This document shows positions 36,931 through 47,880 of a stretch of DNA of 64,000 nucleotides, in pieces. The DNA comes from Rapana venosa (taxonomy: Eukaryota > Mollusca > Gastropoda > Neogastropoda > Muricidae). The translations under genes and the position numbers were made by a program. Numbering within the stretch: position 1 is the first letter of the stretch; each line of letters starts with the position of its first letter. The notes under the pieces are model-generated. The model made no database searches. It was not told the DNA's origin and was given only the letters and a program-made list of their open reading frames with translations. The DNA is taken from assembly GCA_028751875.1 (NCBI GenBank), contig CM054138.1:38591479-38655478 (forward strand). The letters are read 5' to 3'.

Positions 36931-38988
36931 TCACAGCAAAAGTTCACTTCAATACAGTCCTGACATTAGGGCGTGCTTTCAGACAGACATTAACGGCACG
37001 TTTATCGACATGCATAGTCCATATGAGCTTAGCCGCTATAAATGGGACATTATTGGACAGGAGAAGTGAGATGGATGGGAAATTTGGTGAGAAAATTGAC
37101 GAAGAAGGCAACAAGACTGGTACAGTGGCCAAGAGAAACATCACCAACATGGAGGGCATTTATTGTCAGAAAGGAAGTAGTGGGGTGCATTTCAGCTGTA
37201 CCCCGGGCTTCCAGCAGGAAAACAACATCCGGGTGTCGGCCAAGCCCAAGAACATCACCATCAAAACAAATCTATGCCCCATCATCTGACCATGCAATAA
37301 GAAGTAGAAGAATTTTACGAAAAACTTGAAGAGACCATTATGAAGAACCCAAGAAGGACATCATCATCATTAAAGGGGGATTTTAACGCCAAAGTGGGGT
37401 CCTGACTCTACAACCAATGGCCGGAAGAGTTGGTCAGTTTGGAACTGGGGAGACCAACGACGGGGGACTACGTCTGCTGGATTTTTTCCCTGCACCCACA
37501 GACTTACTATTCCCAATACCCTCTATCCCCACAAGCAGTCAAGGAGGACAACCGGGCATGCCCAAACGGCAAGATCCATAACCAAATAGAATTTTATCTT
37601 AACACCACGGCGCTTCAAATCCAGCATCAACAGAGCCAGAACAAGAACCTACCCTGGAGCTGACATAGGCAGCGACCACGACCTTGTGCGCGGGTATTCA
37701 AAATGAAGCGAAGAAAAAAAACGGCCTGCAAACCCACGTATCAAATTTGACGTGGACAAACTGAAAGATCCAGATGTCGAGGAGATCTTCCAAGCAAAAG
37801 TTTGGGGGACGTTTTTGCGGCATTAACCCCTCCTGGACATGACATCAATGACCTCACCAACAACTTTAATGAGGCAGTCCGAGAAACAGCAGGGGAGGTA
37901 CTCGGTCGTCAGAGGAATAAACCAGCCATGGACTACCAATGACATCTTGGACCTCTGCGATACAAGAAGAGCACTGAAACCCAAACCCCAGGTCTTCCAA
38001 CCCTAAAGAATACCGGGAGGCCAACAATCCGTGAAGAAGCAATGTTAAAGGCCAAGAGAAGTGGATCAGTGATCAATGGATGAGATCGAAAAAAGCATGA
38101 AAGTGGGCAACAGTAAAAAGGCATACGACACCCTGAAGAAACTCACAAAACCATTTTCAAACCAAATCATCAGCCCATTAAAAGACAGCTCCGGAAACCT
38201 CCTCACAGAAAGCTCAGCTGCATTGAACAGGTGGTCTGAATATTGCAAGAACTGTACAACTACCCAATCAACCTGACAAGACAAATAGAAGAGAAAGCAG
38301 CAACAAACAAGAGCACCCTCGCCCTTAAATATACTGAGGGAAGAAGTGGAAGAAGCCATCCGCAGCTTACCATAGGAAAGTCCCCAGGAGCAGACAATAT
38401 ACCAGCAGAGCTGCTCAAGCAGGTGGCGAAACATCATCACATATGTTACAGCAATCTGTCAGAAGATTTGGGAGACAAAACAGTGGCCACAGAATGGACA
38501 CAATCACTCATCATACCCCTGCCCAAGAAGGGGAATTTACGCCAATGCCAAAAAATATAGAACAATCCCGCCTCATCAGCCACGCCAGCAAGATCATGCC
38601 CAAAATTATTTTGAATCGACTCAAAAAGGAGGCAGAAGAACACCTTGCAGAGGAACAAGCTGGGTTCAGGGCAGGCAGGAGCAAATCGAACAGATTTTTA
38701 ACTGCCACATCCTGATGGAAAAACATCTTCAACATCAAGAGAAACCTGTTTTCCCCAACTTCATCACTTTAAGAAGGCTTTCGACAGAGTATGGCACGAA
38801 GGCCTGTGGCAGGCCTCAGAATGTTTTGGCATTGAAGAAGGACTATGCAAACCATTCAAGCACTATACAACACCGCAAGCAGTGCAGTCCTTCTGAACAA
38901 TCAGGGCGGGGACTACTTCAAAACCACAGTTGGGGTCCACAAGGATGCCTGTTATCTCCAGTCCTGTTAATCTGTTCTTGAAAACATT

Positions 38989-39312
38989 ATGAGAGAGACC
39001 CTCCATGACTTCCACTCTACCATCTCCATTGGCGGCAGACCCCTCAACAACTTACGGTTTGCCGATGACATTGACCTCATGGGCGGAAGTAATACAGAGC
39101 TGCAAGATCTTACGACCAGACTTGAGAACAGAGCTGGAGCATATGGGATGGAGGTGAGCTCGGAGAAAAGTAAAGTACTTGTGAACAGCACGAGCAACGC
39201 CACTGCTAAAATTTACATGAACGGCCAGCAACTGGAGGAGGTAGACGCTTTTAAATACCTTGGCACTACAGAAAGGACGGGCGATCGACGACAGAAATCA
39301 AAGTCAGAATAG
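38989..39312 (+). pseudogene. LINE RT catalytic segment (FADD)
   Basis: An open stretch of 107 codons inside the RTE-like LINE. Residues 12-22 read ISIGGRPLNNL, followed by FADDIDLMGG at residues 24-33, where the two Asp are the metal-binding catalytic pair of motif C. Residues about 60-75 (VSSEKSKVLVNST) form the motif D region and AFKYLGT near the end is motif E. A frameshift near 39,285 shifts the reading into the next piece. Upstream, GVHKDACYLQSC near 38,935-38,980 is the broken GVRQGCLLSP box. Confidence 0.88.
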
Positions 39313-39314
39313 CC

Positions 39315-39854
39315 ATGGCAACATCTTCCATGACAAAACTCACCACCATATGGAAAAGTAAAGAGATCAGTTTCCCAAGCAAACTAAAGCTCTACAAAAC
39401 CCTAATTCAGACGATCCTGCTGTACGGAAGTGAAACCTGGACATTGACTGCTGAAACAGCAAAGCGAATCCAGTCATTCGAAACAAAATGCCATAGAAAA
39501 CTACTGGGTATACCCTGGAGGGAACGAAAGACCAATGAATTTGTCAAGAGTCAAATAACACGGCTGGCAGGTCCACAGGAACCCCTTCTCACCATCGTCA
39601 AGAAGAAAAAGCTGACATGGTTCGGCCACGTCACCCGCCACAACACTCTGCCAAAAACAGTACTGCAGGGAACACTCGAAGGTGGCAGAAGGAGGGGAAG
39701 ACAGAACAAGTCATGGATGGACAACATCAGAGAATGGACCAGGATGAATGACTCGGCACTACTGCGCAGAGCCGAGGACCGAGATGGATGGAGGAGGCTT
39801 ACCACGGCATCGTCTTTCGTGTCTCCCCCACGACTGCCAAGGTCACGGGACTGA
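39315..39854 (+). pseudogene. LINE ORF2 C-terminal domain
   Basis: 179 open codons in the same element, one frame off from the FADD segment. Visible features: KLKLYKTLIQTILLYGSETW (residues about 22-41), the LLGIPWRERKTNEFV segment, then KKKKLTWFGHVTRHNTLPK and a basic GGRRRGRQNKSWMDNIREW. These are the post-RT blocks typical of the family. It ends at PRLPRSRD and the stop merges into the (TGA)n tail. The initial Met is only the first in-frame ATG of the piece, not a true start. Confidence 0.88.
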
Positions 39855-39875
39855 TGATGATGATGATAGTCCAGC

Positions 39876-40654
39876 AGGCACCAAAACCATATACTTTCTC
39901 ACTCTGCAAGGAAAAATGCAAGCCAGCAAATATGCAAATACACACACACATACACACACATATGAGCCCACCCACAGGCCTACCCCAGCACAGTAACAAT
40001 AACGACAACACACACATGTGTGCCCCTCTATATTATTGATTGGCCTTTCGTGTGGGGTGGGGGGCTTCTCGGGTAGAGCTCCAAGGTATGAGGGGATTGG
40101 TGCAAGCCACCATTTTTGCCGACCATTATAGAACAGTATATAAACATCTACAATGAAAATATCACCAAGGAACAAAACATGACGTACGGTATGCCCATAT
40201 GAGGATCTGCTGATATCAGTGAAGAAAAGTGTGGCCACATCACAAGACCTAACAGTCAGGCTAAACAATTCTCTAGGAACTGTGTAGAAGGGCAAACAAT
40301 GGGTTTCTTAAACAGAAAACAGTTGGAAGAATAAAATTGCAGAATGCAGAGACACCACGTAGGCCTTCAGGGACCCAGGCTTTGGCACATAACCGAAAGA
40401 ACGGAAATTGATGAAAAATTTCAGTGGGGTGCCCCTATGACTCGCAACAGAACAGAGTTACTGGCGAGATAGAAGAATGGTAAATGAGGCAGTCAAGGTC
40501 ATTCAAAAGGTTGTTTGGTTTTTTTACTCTTGGTCCTTGTCTTGGTCTTTCCTGGTGTAGCTTCACTCAACGTCTTTATTTATACTTTCGTGAGCCAAAG
40601 ATTGCATGTTGGGCACGTGTTCAGCTTGTAACCATACCATCACATAATCATCAT
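39876..40654. other. Spacer, no gene recognised
   Basis: Contains short CA runs (39,938-39,962) and weakly LINE-like frames near 40,200-40,480 (for example DLLISVKKS on the plus strand) that are too poor to call. Confidence 0.5.
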
Positions 40655-40771
40655 TATTATTATTATTAGTTATATAGCCCTACATCTTGCAAAGACAAGT
40701 CAAAGCTCTTGCACTCAACCCATTCTTACAGTCATGCAACCAATAACAATTAATAGTCCCTACAATCCAAA
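40655..40771 (-). mobile_element. L2-type LINE or SINE 3' tail fragment
   Basis: On the minus strand it reads as the 3' UTR found at the end of the LINE at 47,286-48,980: both contain a caattaatagt/caatcaatagt block, gcactcaaccca against gttcatcccactca, and a tatatag...(ATTATT)n end. Only the terminal ~115 bp are present, next to a CA microsatellite. Confidence 0.65.
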
Positions 40772-40811
40772 TGTGTGCGGGTGCGTGCGCGCGAGCACAC
40801 ACATACGCACG

Positions 40812-40869
<58 letters not shown>
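40772..40869 (+). repeat. (AC)n microsatellite
   Basis: GTGTGCGG and GCGCGCGAG followed by ACGC units and about 27 AC dinucleotides. The same order (3' UTR then GT/AC tract) is seen in the L2-type LINE copies. Confidence 0.97.
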
Positions 40870-40870
<1 letters not shown>

Positions 40871-41100
40871 CTAAGTGATCTGCTCTCCTTATTGTTGTTG
40901 TGTTATTTATTAAGACTCAGAGGAGATTTCTCTTTCAGGTACAGCAATTCAAACTCAACAAAACTGTTGGCAAACAGTAAGGGGGCCCAGTCAAATCTAG
41001 TCAGACGTCTGTTTTGCCATTAAAAATACCAACTGTCAACCATAGATCTGTCCTGTCCTTTTTCTGTCGGACAGGCACTATCCTACTCCTTTTCCCTAAC

Positions 41101-41635
41101 AAATGGTGATCACAGTGAGACAATCTCCCGAGAGTAATGTGGTAAGAAATGGTGATCACAGTGAGACAATCTCCCGAGAGTAATGTGGTAAGAAATGGTG
41201 ATCACAGTGAGACAATCTCCCGAGAGTAATGTGGTAAGAAATGGTGATCAAAGTGAGACAATCTCCCGAGAGTAATGTGGTAAGAAATGGTGATCAAAGT
41301 GAGACAATCTCCCGAGAGTAATGTGGTAAGAAATGGTGATCACAGTGAGACAATCTCCCGAGAGTAATGTGGTAAGAAATGGTGATCAAAGTGAGAACAA
41401 TCTCCCGAGAGTAATGTGGTAAGAAATGGTGATAAAAAGGAGACAATCTCCCGAGAGTAATGTGGTAAGAAATGGTGATCACAGTGAGACAATCTCCCGA
41501 GAGTAATGTGGTAAGAAATGGTGATCAAAGTGAGACAATCTCCCGAGAGTAATTTGGTAAGAAATGGTGATCACAGTGAGACAATCTCCCGAGAGTAATG
41601 TAAGAACTGGTGATCACAATGACACAGTCTCTCAG
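41101..41635 (+). repeat. 46-bp minisatellite, about 11.6 units
   Basis: Unit of 46 bp starting aaatggtgatcacagtgaga and ending ggtaag. Copies are nearly identical, with cacag/caaag alternation at one site, one unit with an added A near 41,396, one reading gataaaaagg near 41,430 and one with ttt for tgt near 41,552. The last unit is shortened and diverged. The unit contains tgatca and a ctcccgagag partial palindrome. It is not coding, since 46 is not a multiple of 3. Confidence 0.97.
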
Positions 41636-41659
41636 AAGTAGCAGAAGTCTAATCAGGAT

Positions 41660-41930
41660 ATTTTTTATTTATTTATTTATTCTTTTATATCGAGGATAAT
41701 GGAATAAGCACTCATGTGCTTATTTACATCTAGTCCCCGTGTGTATGCGGTTTTGTAAATTTTGTCATCTGTTTCCACCGGCACACAATGGCCTACTCTT
41801 CCGAAAAGCGACAGGATTTAACGTGTGCGCAAGATGTTCTGCATGCGTTCGAGCACGGGGCCTCAGTTTATATTCTCATCCGAAGGATACGTATAGATAG
41901 GCCCCTTAACTGTCTCGGCTGTTGTCTAGT
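41660..41930 (-). mobile_element. Core-domain SINE, 5'-truncated
   Basis: On the minus strand it gives the core atgagaatataaactgaggc...gcgcacacgttaaatcc, the 3' body with ttgtgtgccggtggaaacag and the tail ttattccattatcctcgata followed by aaaagaataaataaataa. It is about 85-90% like 47,090-47,285 (reverse orientation). The tRNA-like head with A and B boxes is missing. Confidence 0.85.
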
Positions 41931-42969
41931 CGGGCTGTCATCAGGTAAAGAATTAAAGCTCAGAGTAATAATGAGCTGTGTAGCTGTAATCATGCAAAGT
42001 AAAACAAAAAAATCAAAAGAATAGGTTAATCAAATTTTGTATTAACGCCCTAGCCAACTGTGAAAGGGCTTTGGAGTACTTTGTAGTGATACAACGCCTT
42101 TTTAAACTGAGACAAAACCAGTAACTTAATATCGCAACAGTTTTTCTATAAAGCTAGATCTGTGACATGATCGGTGTATCAAACAAAAACTACCCGATTT
42201 CCTCAGGATTTTAAAATAGTCACTGTCCCGGAATAATCCCGGAAAATGTTCTTTTAAGGAATCTAAAGTGAAATACTTAAGTCTAGTGGCCTAGACACTG
42301 GATACTGGAGAAACAGATGTTTGTACATCACAGGCCGCGCTGACACCAAGCAAGCAGGTGTGGGTAAATGTAGAAACTTGTTTGTAACCAGCTAATACAG
42401 ATTTTTACTTCTGTTCTGCTCCCCCCCCCCCCCCCCCCCCCCCCATCCGCCACAAAAAAGGGGAAACTGTCCCACTGATGCCCATTTAAGTACAAAATGA
42501 CGCAAAGAAAACCCATTGATTAAAATTGGTTTATTTCCAACAATGATTTTTTAACACTTTTTTTTAAACATTTTAAGAGAAGCAAAACAAAGTGTTTTTC
42601 TAACAGCACTGCCCAAACATATTTAATTGTGCACTCTTGATTAACTTCAAAAATTTTTCGGTGAACAAAATGGGCAGTAACTGGACTCTACATAAGTGTA
42701 GTATATTTCTAGAAAAATATCCAAAAAAATTTGTTCAAGGACCTACTTGTGGCAGGCCAGACTACTTTGATCAAAAAGCTTTACATACACACACCGCTGC
42801 ACTTAGGTCCCAGAGAAAGAGAACTCAACTCAGCTCAAAAATTTTTCACAAAAAGGAAATTGGCCCATACATGAAGGGGATTGCCGAACGCTTAGTATTT
42901 TAGTGAGAAAAATAAGGAAAATCACAAAAAACAAAATGTTATTGTATAACCACAACAAAAATCAGTTAC
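41931..42969. other. Spacer, no gene recognised
   Basis: AT-rich with a 24-base C run at 42,421-42,444. The plus-strand frame at 42,637-42,903 (88 codons) shows no domain. Nothing else identified. Confidence 0.5.
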
Positions 42970-44170
42970 AAAAAGTATGACTTAAGAAACCAAGATATCT
43001 CTTATTCTAAAGGCTTTACACAAATATAAAGCAAGGCCGCGCACAATCTCAGGGTGACTAGATGCCATGAGTAAACAGAATCCAAATAAATTAGGCAGTC
43101 TACTATATTTTACGGGAATGTAATTTTGTCGAACTTCTAATACTGGACAGCACAACACAAAATGGACTTTATCTTCTACTGTTTGCTTACGTAATGGGCA
43201 TAGCAACCTATAGTCATCAACATCATGTTCTATATATCTAAATTTATGAACATCTGAAAAACCAAGTCTAAACTTAGACATATTTCTTTTCAAATGTATA
43301 TCCATATCAAGCTTTAGATAAGGTTTGACATCGTGTGACCTTATTAATTGTCTATACATTTGGTATCTTTCACTGCTTTATATATGACCATTCCACTGTT
43401 GCCAACGCCAGTCAATCAATCTTTGCCCTACAACAGTTTCAGATAGAAGGATGACACTATCAGCAAGCAGAAGAATAAACAATTTTGTGAAATCTTGGGG
43501 GAAAGTGGCACCATGTTTACCCTTACTAATGACTTCTATAGCTAACTCATTAATAAAAACAGAAAACAAAAGAGGGCTACATGCATCACCCTGTTTGACC
43601 CCAGTGGTGCAGTATATTATGTGGTCAGCTTAGATCCACATCTTATTCTGCTTCTGACATTCTGATACATGGCACTCAAACAACGTAATAATTTACCCTT
43701 CACGCCATTTTTTCAGAAGAATAGGCCATAATAAGTTTCTATTAACAGAATCAATGCCTTTTCAAAGTCGTTAAATGCTACATAGAACTTATGGTTATAA
43801 GCAAACTGTTTCTGGACAAAAGCAAGTAGAGTAAACATATGATCTATAGTGGAATACCCTCTCTTAAAACCAGCTTGGTGTTCACCTGCAATGTTGTTTT
43901 TCTTAACCCATTACTGTAATCTATTATTAAGATAATACTATACATCTTATTTAACTTATGACACTAAAGAGAAATTCCCCTGTAGCTATTAGGGTTAAAT
44001 CAACATCGCCTTTTGGTTTTTATTTTAGAATAATAGATTCAGTCCAGTTATCTGGAAAAAGGCCATCATCAAAGATTTTTTTTGAATATTTTAACAGAAA
44101 TGTACATTTTCACCTCCATTTTTTAGCAATGAGGAGAGATATCTCGTCACCCTCATTTTGAAATACGATG
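42970..44170 (-). mobile_element. Non-LTR retrotransposon RT with internal deletion
   Basis: From high to low coordinates: FDDGLFPDNWTESIIL (near 44,085-44,040), a KFYVAFNDFEKAL segment (near 43,790; motif A-like), NGVKGKLLRCLSAMYQNVRS (near 43,700), then FSVFINELAIEVISKGKHG (near 43,560-43,500), then LLADSVILLSETVVG (near 43,470-43,430). The catalytic ADD reads ADS at 43,456-43,464, losing the second Asp. Right after this the frame jumps to QRLIDWRWQQWNGHI, a C-terminal segment, so the thumb region is deleted. The final CPLRKQ...HFVLCCP cysteine/histidine motif is at 43,210-43,140. Clade not resolved. Confidence 0.83.
42982..43359 (-). pseudogene. LINE C-terminal Cys/His domain
   Basis: 125 open codons. 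Middle part DVHKFRYIEHDVDDYRLLCP, then LRKQTVEDKVHFVLCCPVLE, shows a C-x-x-(C to R)-...-H-x-x-x-C-C arrangement, a putative nucleic-acid-binding knuckle in which one Cys of the pair appears replaced (LCPLRK rather than LCPLC). The end, GLALYLCKAFRIR, is the usual C-terminus of these elements. It continues the element at 43,378-43,569 after a frame change. Confidence 0.78.
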
Positions 44171-45276
44171 CGATATTGAAGATCTTTCCACAACACACTT
44201 AGAGATGAATAGATGGACAGATAGGCAGACAGAGAAAGAAACGGATGCTTTCCCACCCATCCCCTCCAACCTCGCCCACCCCCCCACCCCCTCTCTCTCT
44301 CTCTCTACTCTCTCTCCTCTCCCCTCTCTGGGTGTGCTTTTAGTTTGTTTCGATTGTTTGTTCCAGCGTTTTTCATTTTGAGAAAAAAAAAAGGGGGATT
44401 TTTTTTTTTTTTTGTGATCTGGGGAGGGGGGATGTCTCTGACACTGAGGAGGAAAGGGAGTAAGAGGTTATTTTTGTTGATTTCTTCTTTTTATGTATTC
44501 ATCCCAAACTGACTCACCCCACTCACCCTAGTCGTACTGAACAGTCTGCCCTATTGCCCGGACAAATCTCTACAGAGGAAATGAAAAACTGTAGCCCGCA
44601 GGCAACTCCATTTCCTCGTATGAATGATTTTGCAGACAACTCCATGTATGAAGTGATGTCTCAGTGTTCCGCTGAACAACTTCAGACTGTGGTGGGAGGT
44701 CAACCTTGTTCTGGGCGGGAGGAAGGTGGGGGGGGGGGGGGGGGGGGGGGGGTCGATATATGAAGGATGTAGAAAAGTAAGACTTTTGAAAGAGAAAGTT
44801 TCTGCTTTTGTTTTTGTCTCTTATTCACTGTGAGGTTTCTTTTCCTGTCGATGTGTCTGTCTTACTATCGTAGTTCATTTGTTTGTTTGTTTGACTGCTC
44901 GGTCTCTCTTTGTCTCTGTCTGTCTGTCAATGTGACTGTCTGTCTCTTCACACCACACACACAAAACACACACACACACACACACCAAACCGTTGCTTCG
45001 GGTGTTATTTTTTTGGTTTTTTTCGGGGGGGGGGGGGGGGGTGGGTGTGTGTGTTGCAGTTTTTTTTTTTTTTTTTTCTGTTTGTTTTGTTTAGCTGTTG
45101 TTTGGCTTTGGGTTTTTTTTTGTTTGGGGGGGGGGGGGGGTTGGGGTTTTTGTTTTTTTTGGGGTTTTTTTTTTTTTGGATTTTATTTTTTTTTTCCAAA
45201 AGTTTTTTTTGTTTTCTGATTGTAGGCTTATTATTTTTTTAGAATTTTTTTTTCTATTATGCATATTATATCATCA
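44171..45276. other. Low-complexity stretch, no gene seen
   Basis: CT-rich tract (44,270-44,330), A and T runs, a 25-base G run (44,728-44,752), CA run near 44,955-44,985, further G and T runs to the gap. Long open frames here are only homopolymer translations. Confidence 0.85.
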
Positions 45277-45776
45277 NNNNNNNNNNNNNNNNNNNNNNNN
45301 NNNNNNNNNNNNNNNNNNNNNNNNNNNNNNNNNNNNNNNNNNNNNNNNNNNNNNNNNNNNNNNNNNNNNNNNNNNNNNNNNNNNNNNNNNNNNNNNNNNN
45401 NNNNNNNNNNNNNNNNNNNNNNNNNNNNNNNNNNNNNNNNNNNNNNNNNNNNNNNNNNNNNNNNNNNNNNNNNNNNNNNNNNNNNNNNNNNNNNNNNNNN
45501 NNNNNNNNNNNNNNNNNNNNNNNNNNNNNNNNNNNNNNNNNNNNNNNNNNNNNNNNNNNNNNNNNNNNNNNNNNNNNNNNNNNNNNNNNNNNNNNNNNNN
45601 NNNNNNNNNNNNNNNNNNNNNNNNNNNNNNNNNNNNNNNNNNNNNNNNNNNNNNNNNNNNNNNNNNNNNNNNNNNNNNNNNNNNNNNNNNNNNNNNNNNN
45701 NNNNNNNNNNNNNNNNNNNNNNNNNNNNNNNNNNNNNNNNNNNNNNNNNNNNNNNNNNNNNNNNNNNNNNNNNNNN
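45277..45776. other. Assembly gap, 500 N
   Basis: Exactly 500 N. The left flank is a sequence of alternating G and T homopolymers, a likely cause of the break. The true size is unknown. Confidence 0.98.
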
Positions 45777-46863
45777 ACTTTTGGCACAGGTCTTATTCTG
45801 CTAGGTGTTCTCTTAAACTATTTGATCTTATGAATGTGAAAGACTGATTTTTTTCTTTAAATATTGAAAAGCTAGCAGCCCAAATCCAGGGGGCTGCTGA
45901 AGTCAAAGCCTCTAATTAGGTGCAGAGGCATTACTCACTGAGAAAATACCGGGAAATAGAGGGGGATGGGTGGGCCAAAGATTACAAAAGCTTACAAAAA
46001 CTTGACATTCAGGGACTGTTAACTGTGTTCTTCACTACAAACCCATAACAATTTAAAAATTTTCATTCAAAGTGTCAGTGCAAATGAAACAAGAGCTGGT
46101 ACAACTAAAACAGAAAAAAAAAACGCACACGAAAAGGTAGTGCACTACTACAGTACAAAGCAGCACATGTGAATTTTCAAAAAAAAGTAACTCTTTAAAT
46201 TCAAGCATAGCTGGAGATATAAGAAAGGAGCTTGTTACATAATTTTTATTCTGAACAACTTAATATGTTTGTATAAAGGATCTACTACATGGAAGTCCAT
46301 AGAGGTCCATCTGACAGGTACCGAAGTCTCAGAAAACACAATGCCCATCATACTACCATACCTTGCTCACTTCTTCGCCCACAAAATAACACTTTAAACT
46401 GTCCTCCTTCAGAGGCCATTCATTCCTCCACTTATGTTTCACTATACTTTCAATTGTTAAAGCTTCTATTGATTTTTACTGATAATGAAGTGTATTTTGG
46501 AAACACATTATACTAGTCAACAAGATCATGACAAAAAGGAATGAGAAAAAAACTGGGGAAAAAATGGTTTTGAAAAAAACAATGCACTAACCAAAATGAA
46601 AAAAAAAGTGTCTTAATAATAAAACAAAACATTTGTTAAAAAAAAGTTATAGGCTAACTGAATATTTGCAGAACACAATAGTACTCCAACCTATGTGAAC
46701 TCTATATCAAACAGGGAGACAGAGGATAGAAAAGACTCAAGACTTGATACTTTATTATTTCAGTTACAGAGAAATTTTAAAAGGTGCATGTATTAAAAAA
46801 AAGACATGTAAGAACAATTTATATTAAAGATTATCACACACATCAAAATGACAGGATTTGAAA
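45777..46863. other. AT-rich spacer, no gene seen
   Basis: No coding, tRNA-like or repeat feature was recognised. Several A runs of 8-10 bases. Confidence 0.55.
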
Positions 46864-46896
46864 TCTCTCTCTCTCTCTCTCTCCTCACATCACACA

Positions 46897-46954
<58 letters not shown>

Positions 46955-46964
46955 ACACAAACAC
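46864..46964 (+). repeat. (CT)n then (CA)n microsatellite
   Basis: CT run to 46,883, a short cctcacat break, then CA to 46,964 with single interruptions. It lies immediately upstream of a SINE head. Confidence 0.97.
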
Positions 46965-46980
46965 AGGATGGGGGACGGGA

Positions 46981-47034
46981 TAGCCTAGTGGTTTGAACAT
47001 TGCGCTCGCAATCTGACGACCCAGGTTCGAATTT
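46981..47034 (+). promoter_or_regulatory. Internal RNA polymerase III promoter (A and B boxes)
   Basis: A box TAGCCTAGTGG and B box GGTTCGAATTT, about 32 bases apart, match the tRNA consensus TRGCNNAGTGG and GGTTCGANTCC. It drives SINE transcription in intact copies. Confidence 0.75.
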
Positions 47035-47528
47035 CATTCAAGGGGATGTTTTCCCCTGGAGTTAACATCAGTGCAGACTCCACTCTCCCCAAAAGTCCTT
47101 CAGATGAGACTATAAGCTGAGCCCCGTGTGCAAATGCACGCAGAACATCTTGCGCACACGTTAAATCCTGTTCCGCTTTTCGAAAGAGTAGTCCATTGTG
47201 TGCCGGTGGTAACAGATGACAAAATTTACAAAACTGCATACACACGAGGACTGGATGCAAAAAAAGCATATGACTGCTTATTCCATTATCCTTAATAATA
47301 ATAATACATGAAATTTATATAGCGCCATATCTTGAAAAAACACCCAAATCATAGCGCTTTCGTTCATCCCACTCATTCACATACAGCCAGTTACAATCAA
47401 TAGTTTTTACAAATTCAAATGTATACATTCACACGCACACACATAAAGGTTATACAATTCGGCAGTGTGGTGGGGGTTTGTCTGTTGAGGGCAGGGACAC
47501 AAATGAGGTGGAACAAGAGAGGAGAATC

Positions 47529-47880
47529 TTAGGTTTGAAATAAGTGAGTCTTGAGGCCGGATTTAAAAGCTTCATAAGAAGGCTTTTGGCGGAGGGAGAG
47601 AGGGAGGTCATTCCAGATCGATGGACCAGAAACAGAGAAAGAGCGACGGCCAATGGTGGACTGGTTGAATCTAGGTGTTCTTAAGCACAAGGTATCTGCA
47701 GCAGAGCGTAGGGAACGAGAAGGAGTGTACAGATGAAGACATTCACAGAGGTAGTAAGGTGCTGTTTTGTGGAGGCATTTGTAACAGGGGGTACTGATCT
47801 TATAGTTTACTCTCTGTGGCACAAGCAGCCAGTGGAGAGATAGCAAGAGAGGAGTAATGTGCTCAGATTTTTCTTTCTGA
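47529..47880 (-). pseudogene. LINE C-terminal block after frameshift
   Basis: Continuation of the preceding RT in another frame. Adding one A at the A run near 47,867 would join it in register. It reads EKSEHITPLLLSLHWLLVPQ, YKISTPCYKCLHKTAPYYL, RSLRSAADTLCLRTPRF, then GRRSFSVSGPSIWNDLPLSL and SGLKTHLFQT and a stop. The region recurs in 4,480-5,700 and 23,845-25,100. Confidence 0.88.

Larger units (their letters stand above)
36940..39875 (+). mobile_element. RTE-like LINE, near full length
   Basis: The best RTE-like element in the window. The endonuclease starts near 36,950 with an ACFQT and LSRYKWDIIG segment (GTWNVRT.FQTGKL...ELSRYKWDIIG in the family), then PKNIT and IYAPSSDHA (near 37,250-37,290), and GDFNAKVG (near 37,378). 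Linker: NQPWTTNDILDLCD-like (near 37,920), then VGNSKKAYDTLKKLTKPF (38,104-38,157). RT: TEWTQSLIIPLPKKGNLRQC (38,490), SKIMPKIILNRL (38,590), EEQAGFRAGRS (38,650), FADD (39,058-39,069). The C-terminal domain runs to 39,854. The tail is a (TGA)n run at 39,853-39,868, as is usual for RTE. At least six frameshifts are present, fewer toward the 3' end. Confidence 0.88.

Noticed and set aside
39938..39962. LINE tail extended into the CA run
   Set aside because: The LINE ends in its (TGA)n tail at about 39,868; the CA run is separated by about 70 bp of other sequence.
40140..40490. Another RTE-like LINE C-terminal end
   Set aside because: Only a DLLISVKK-like string matched; the following motifs were not found in order.
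41101..41635. CRISPR-like regular repeat
   Set aside because: The 46-bp units are contiguous with no unique spacers, and the context is eukaryotic. It is a minisatellite.
44830..45242. Open frames of 110-129 codons with Phe/Gly-rich peptide
   Set aside because: They translate T and G homopolymers next to an assembly gap.
46981..47034. A functional tRNA gene
   Set aside because: Boxes A and B fit, but no acceptor or anticodon stems pair, and the sequence continues into a dispersed SINE body.
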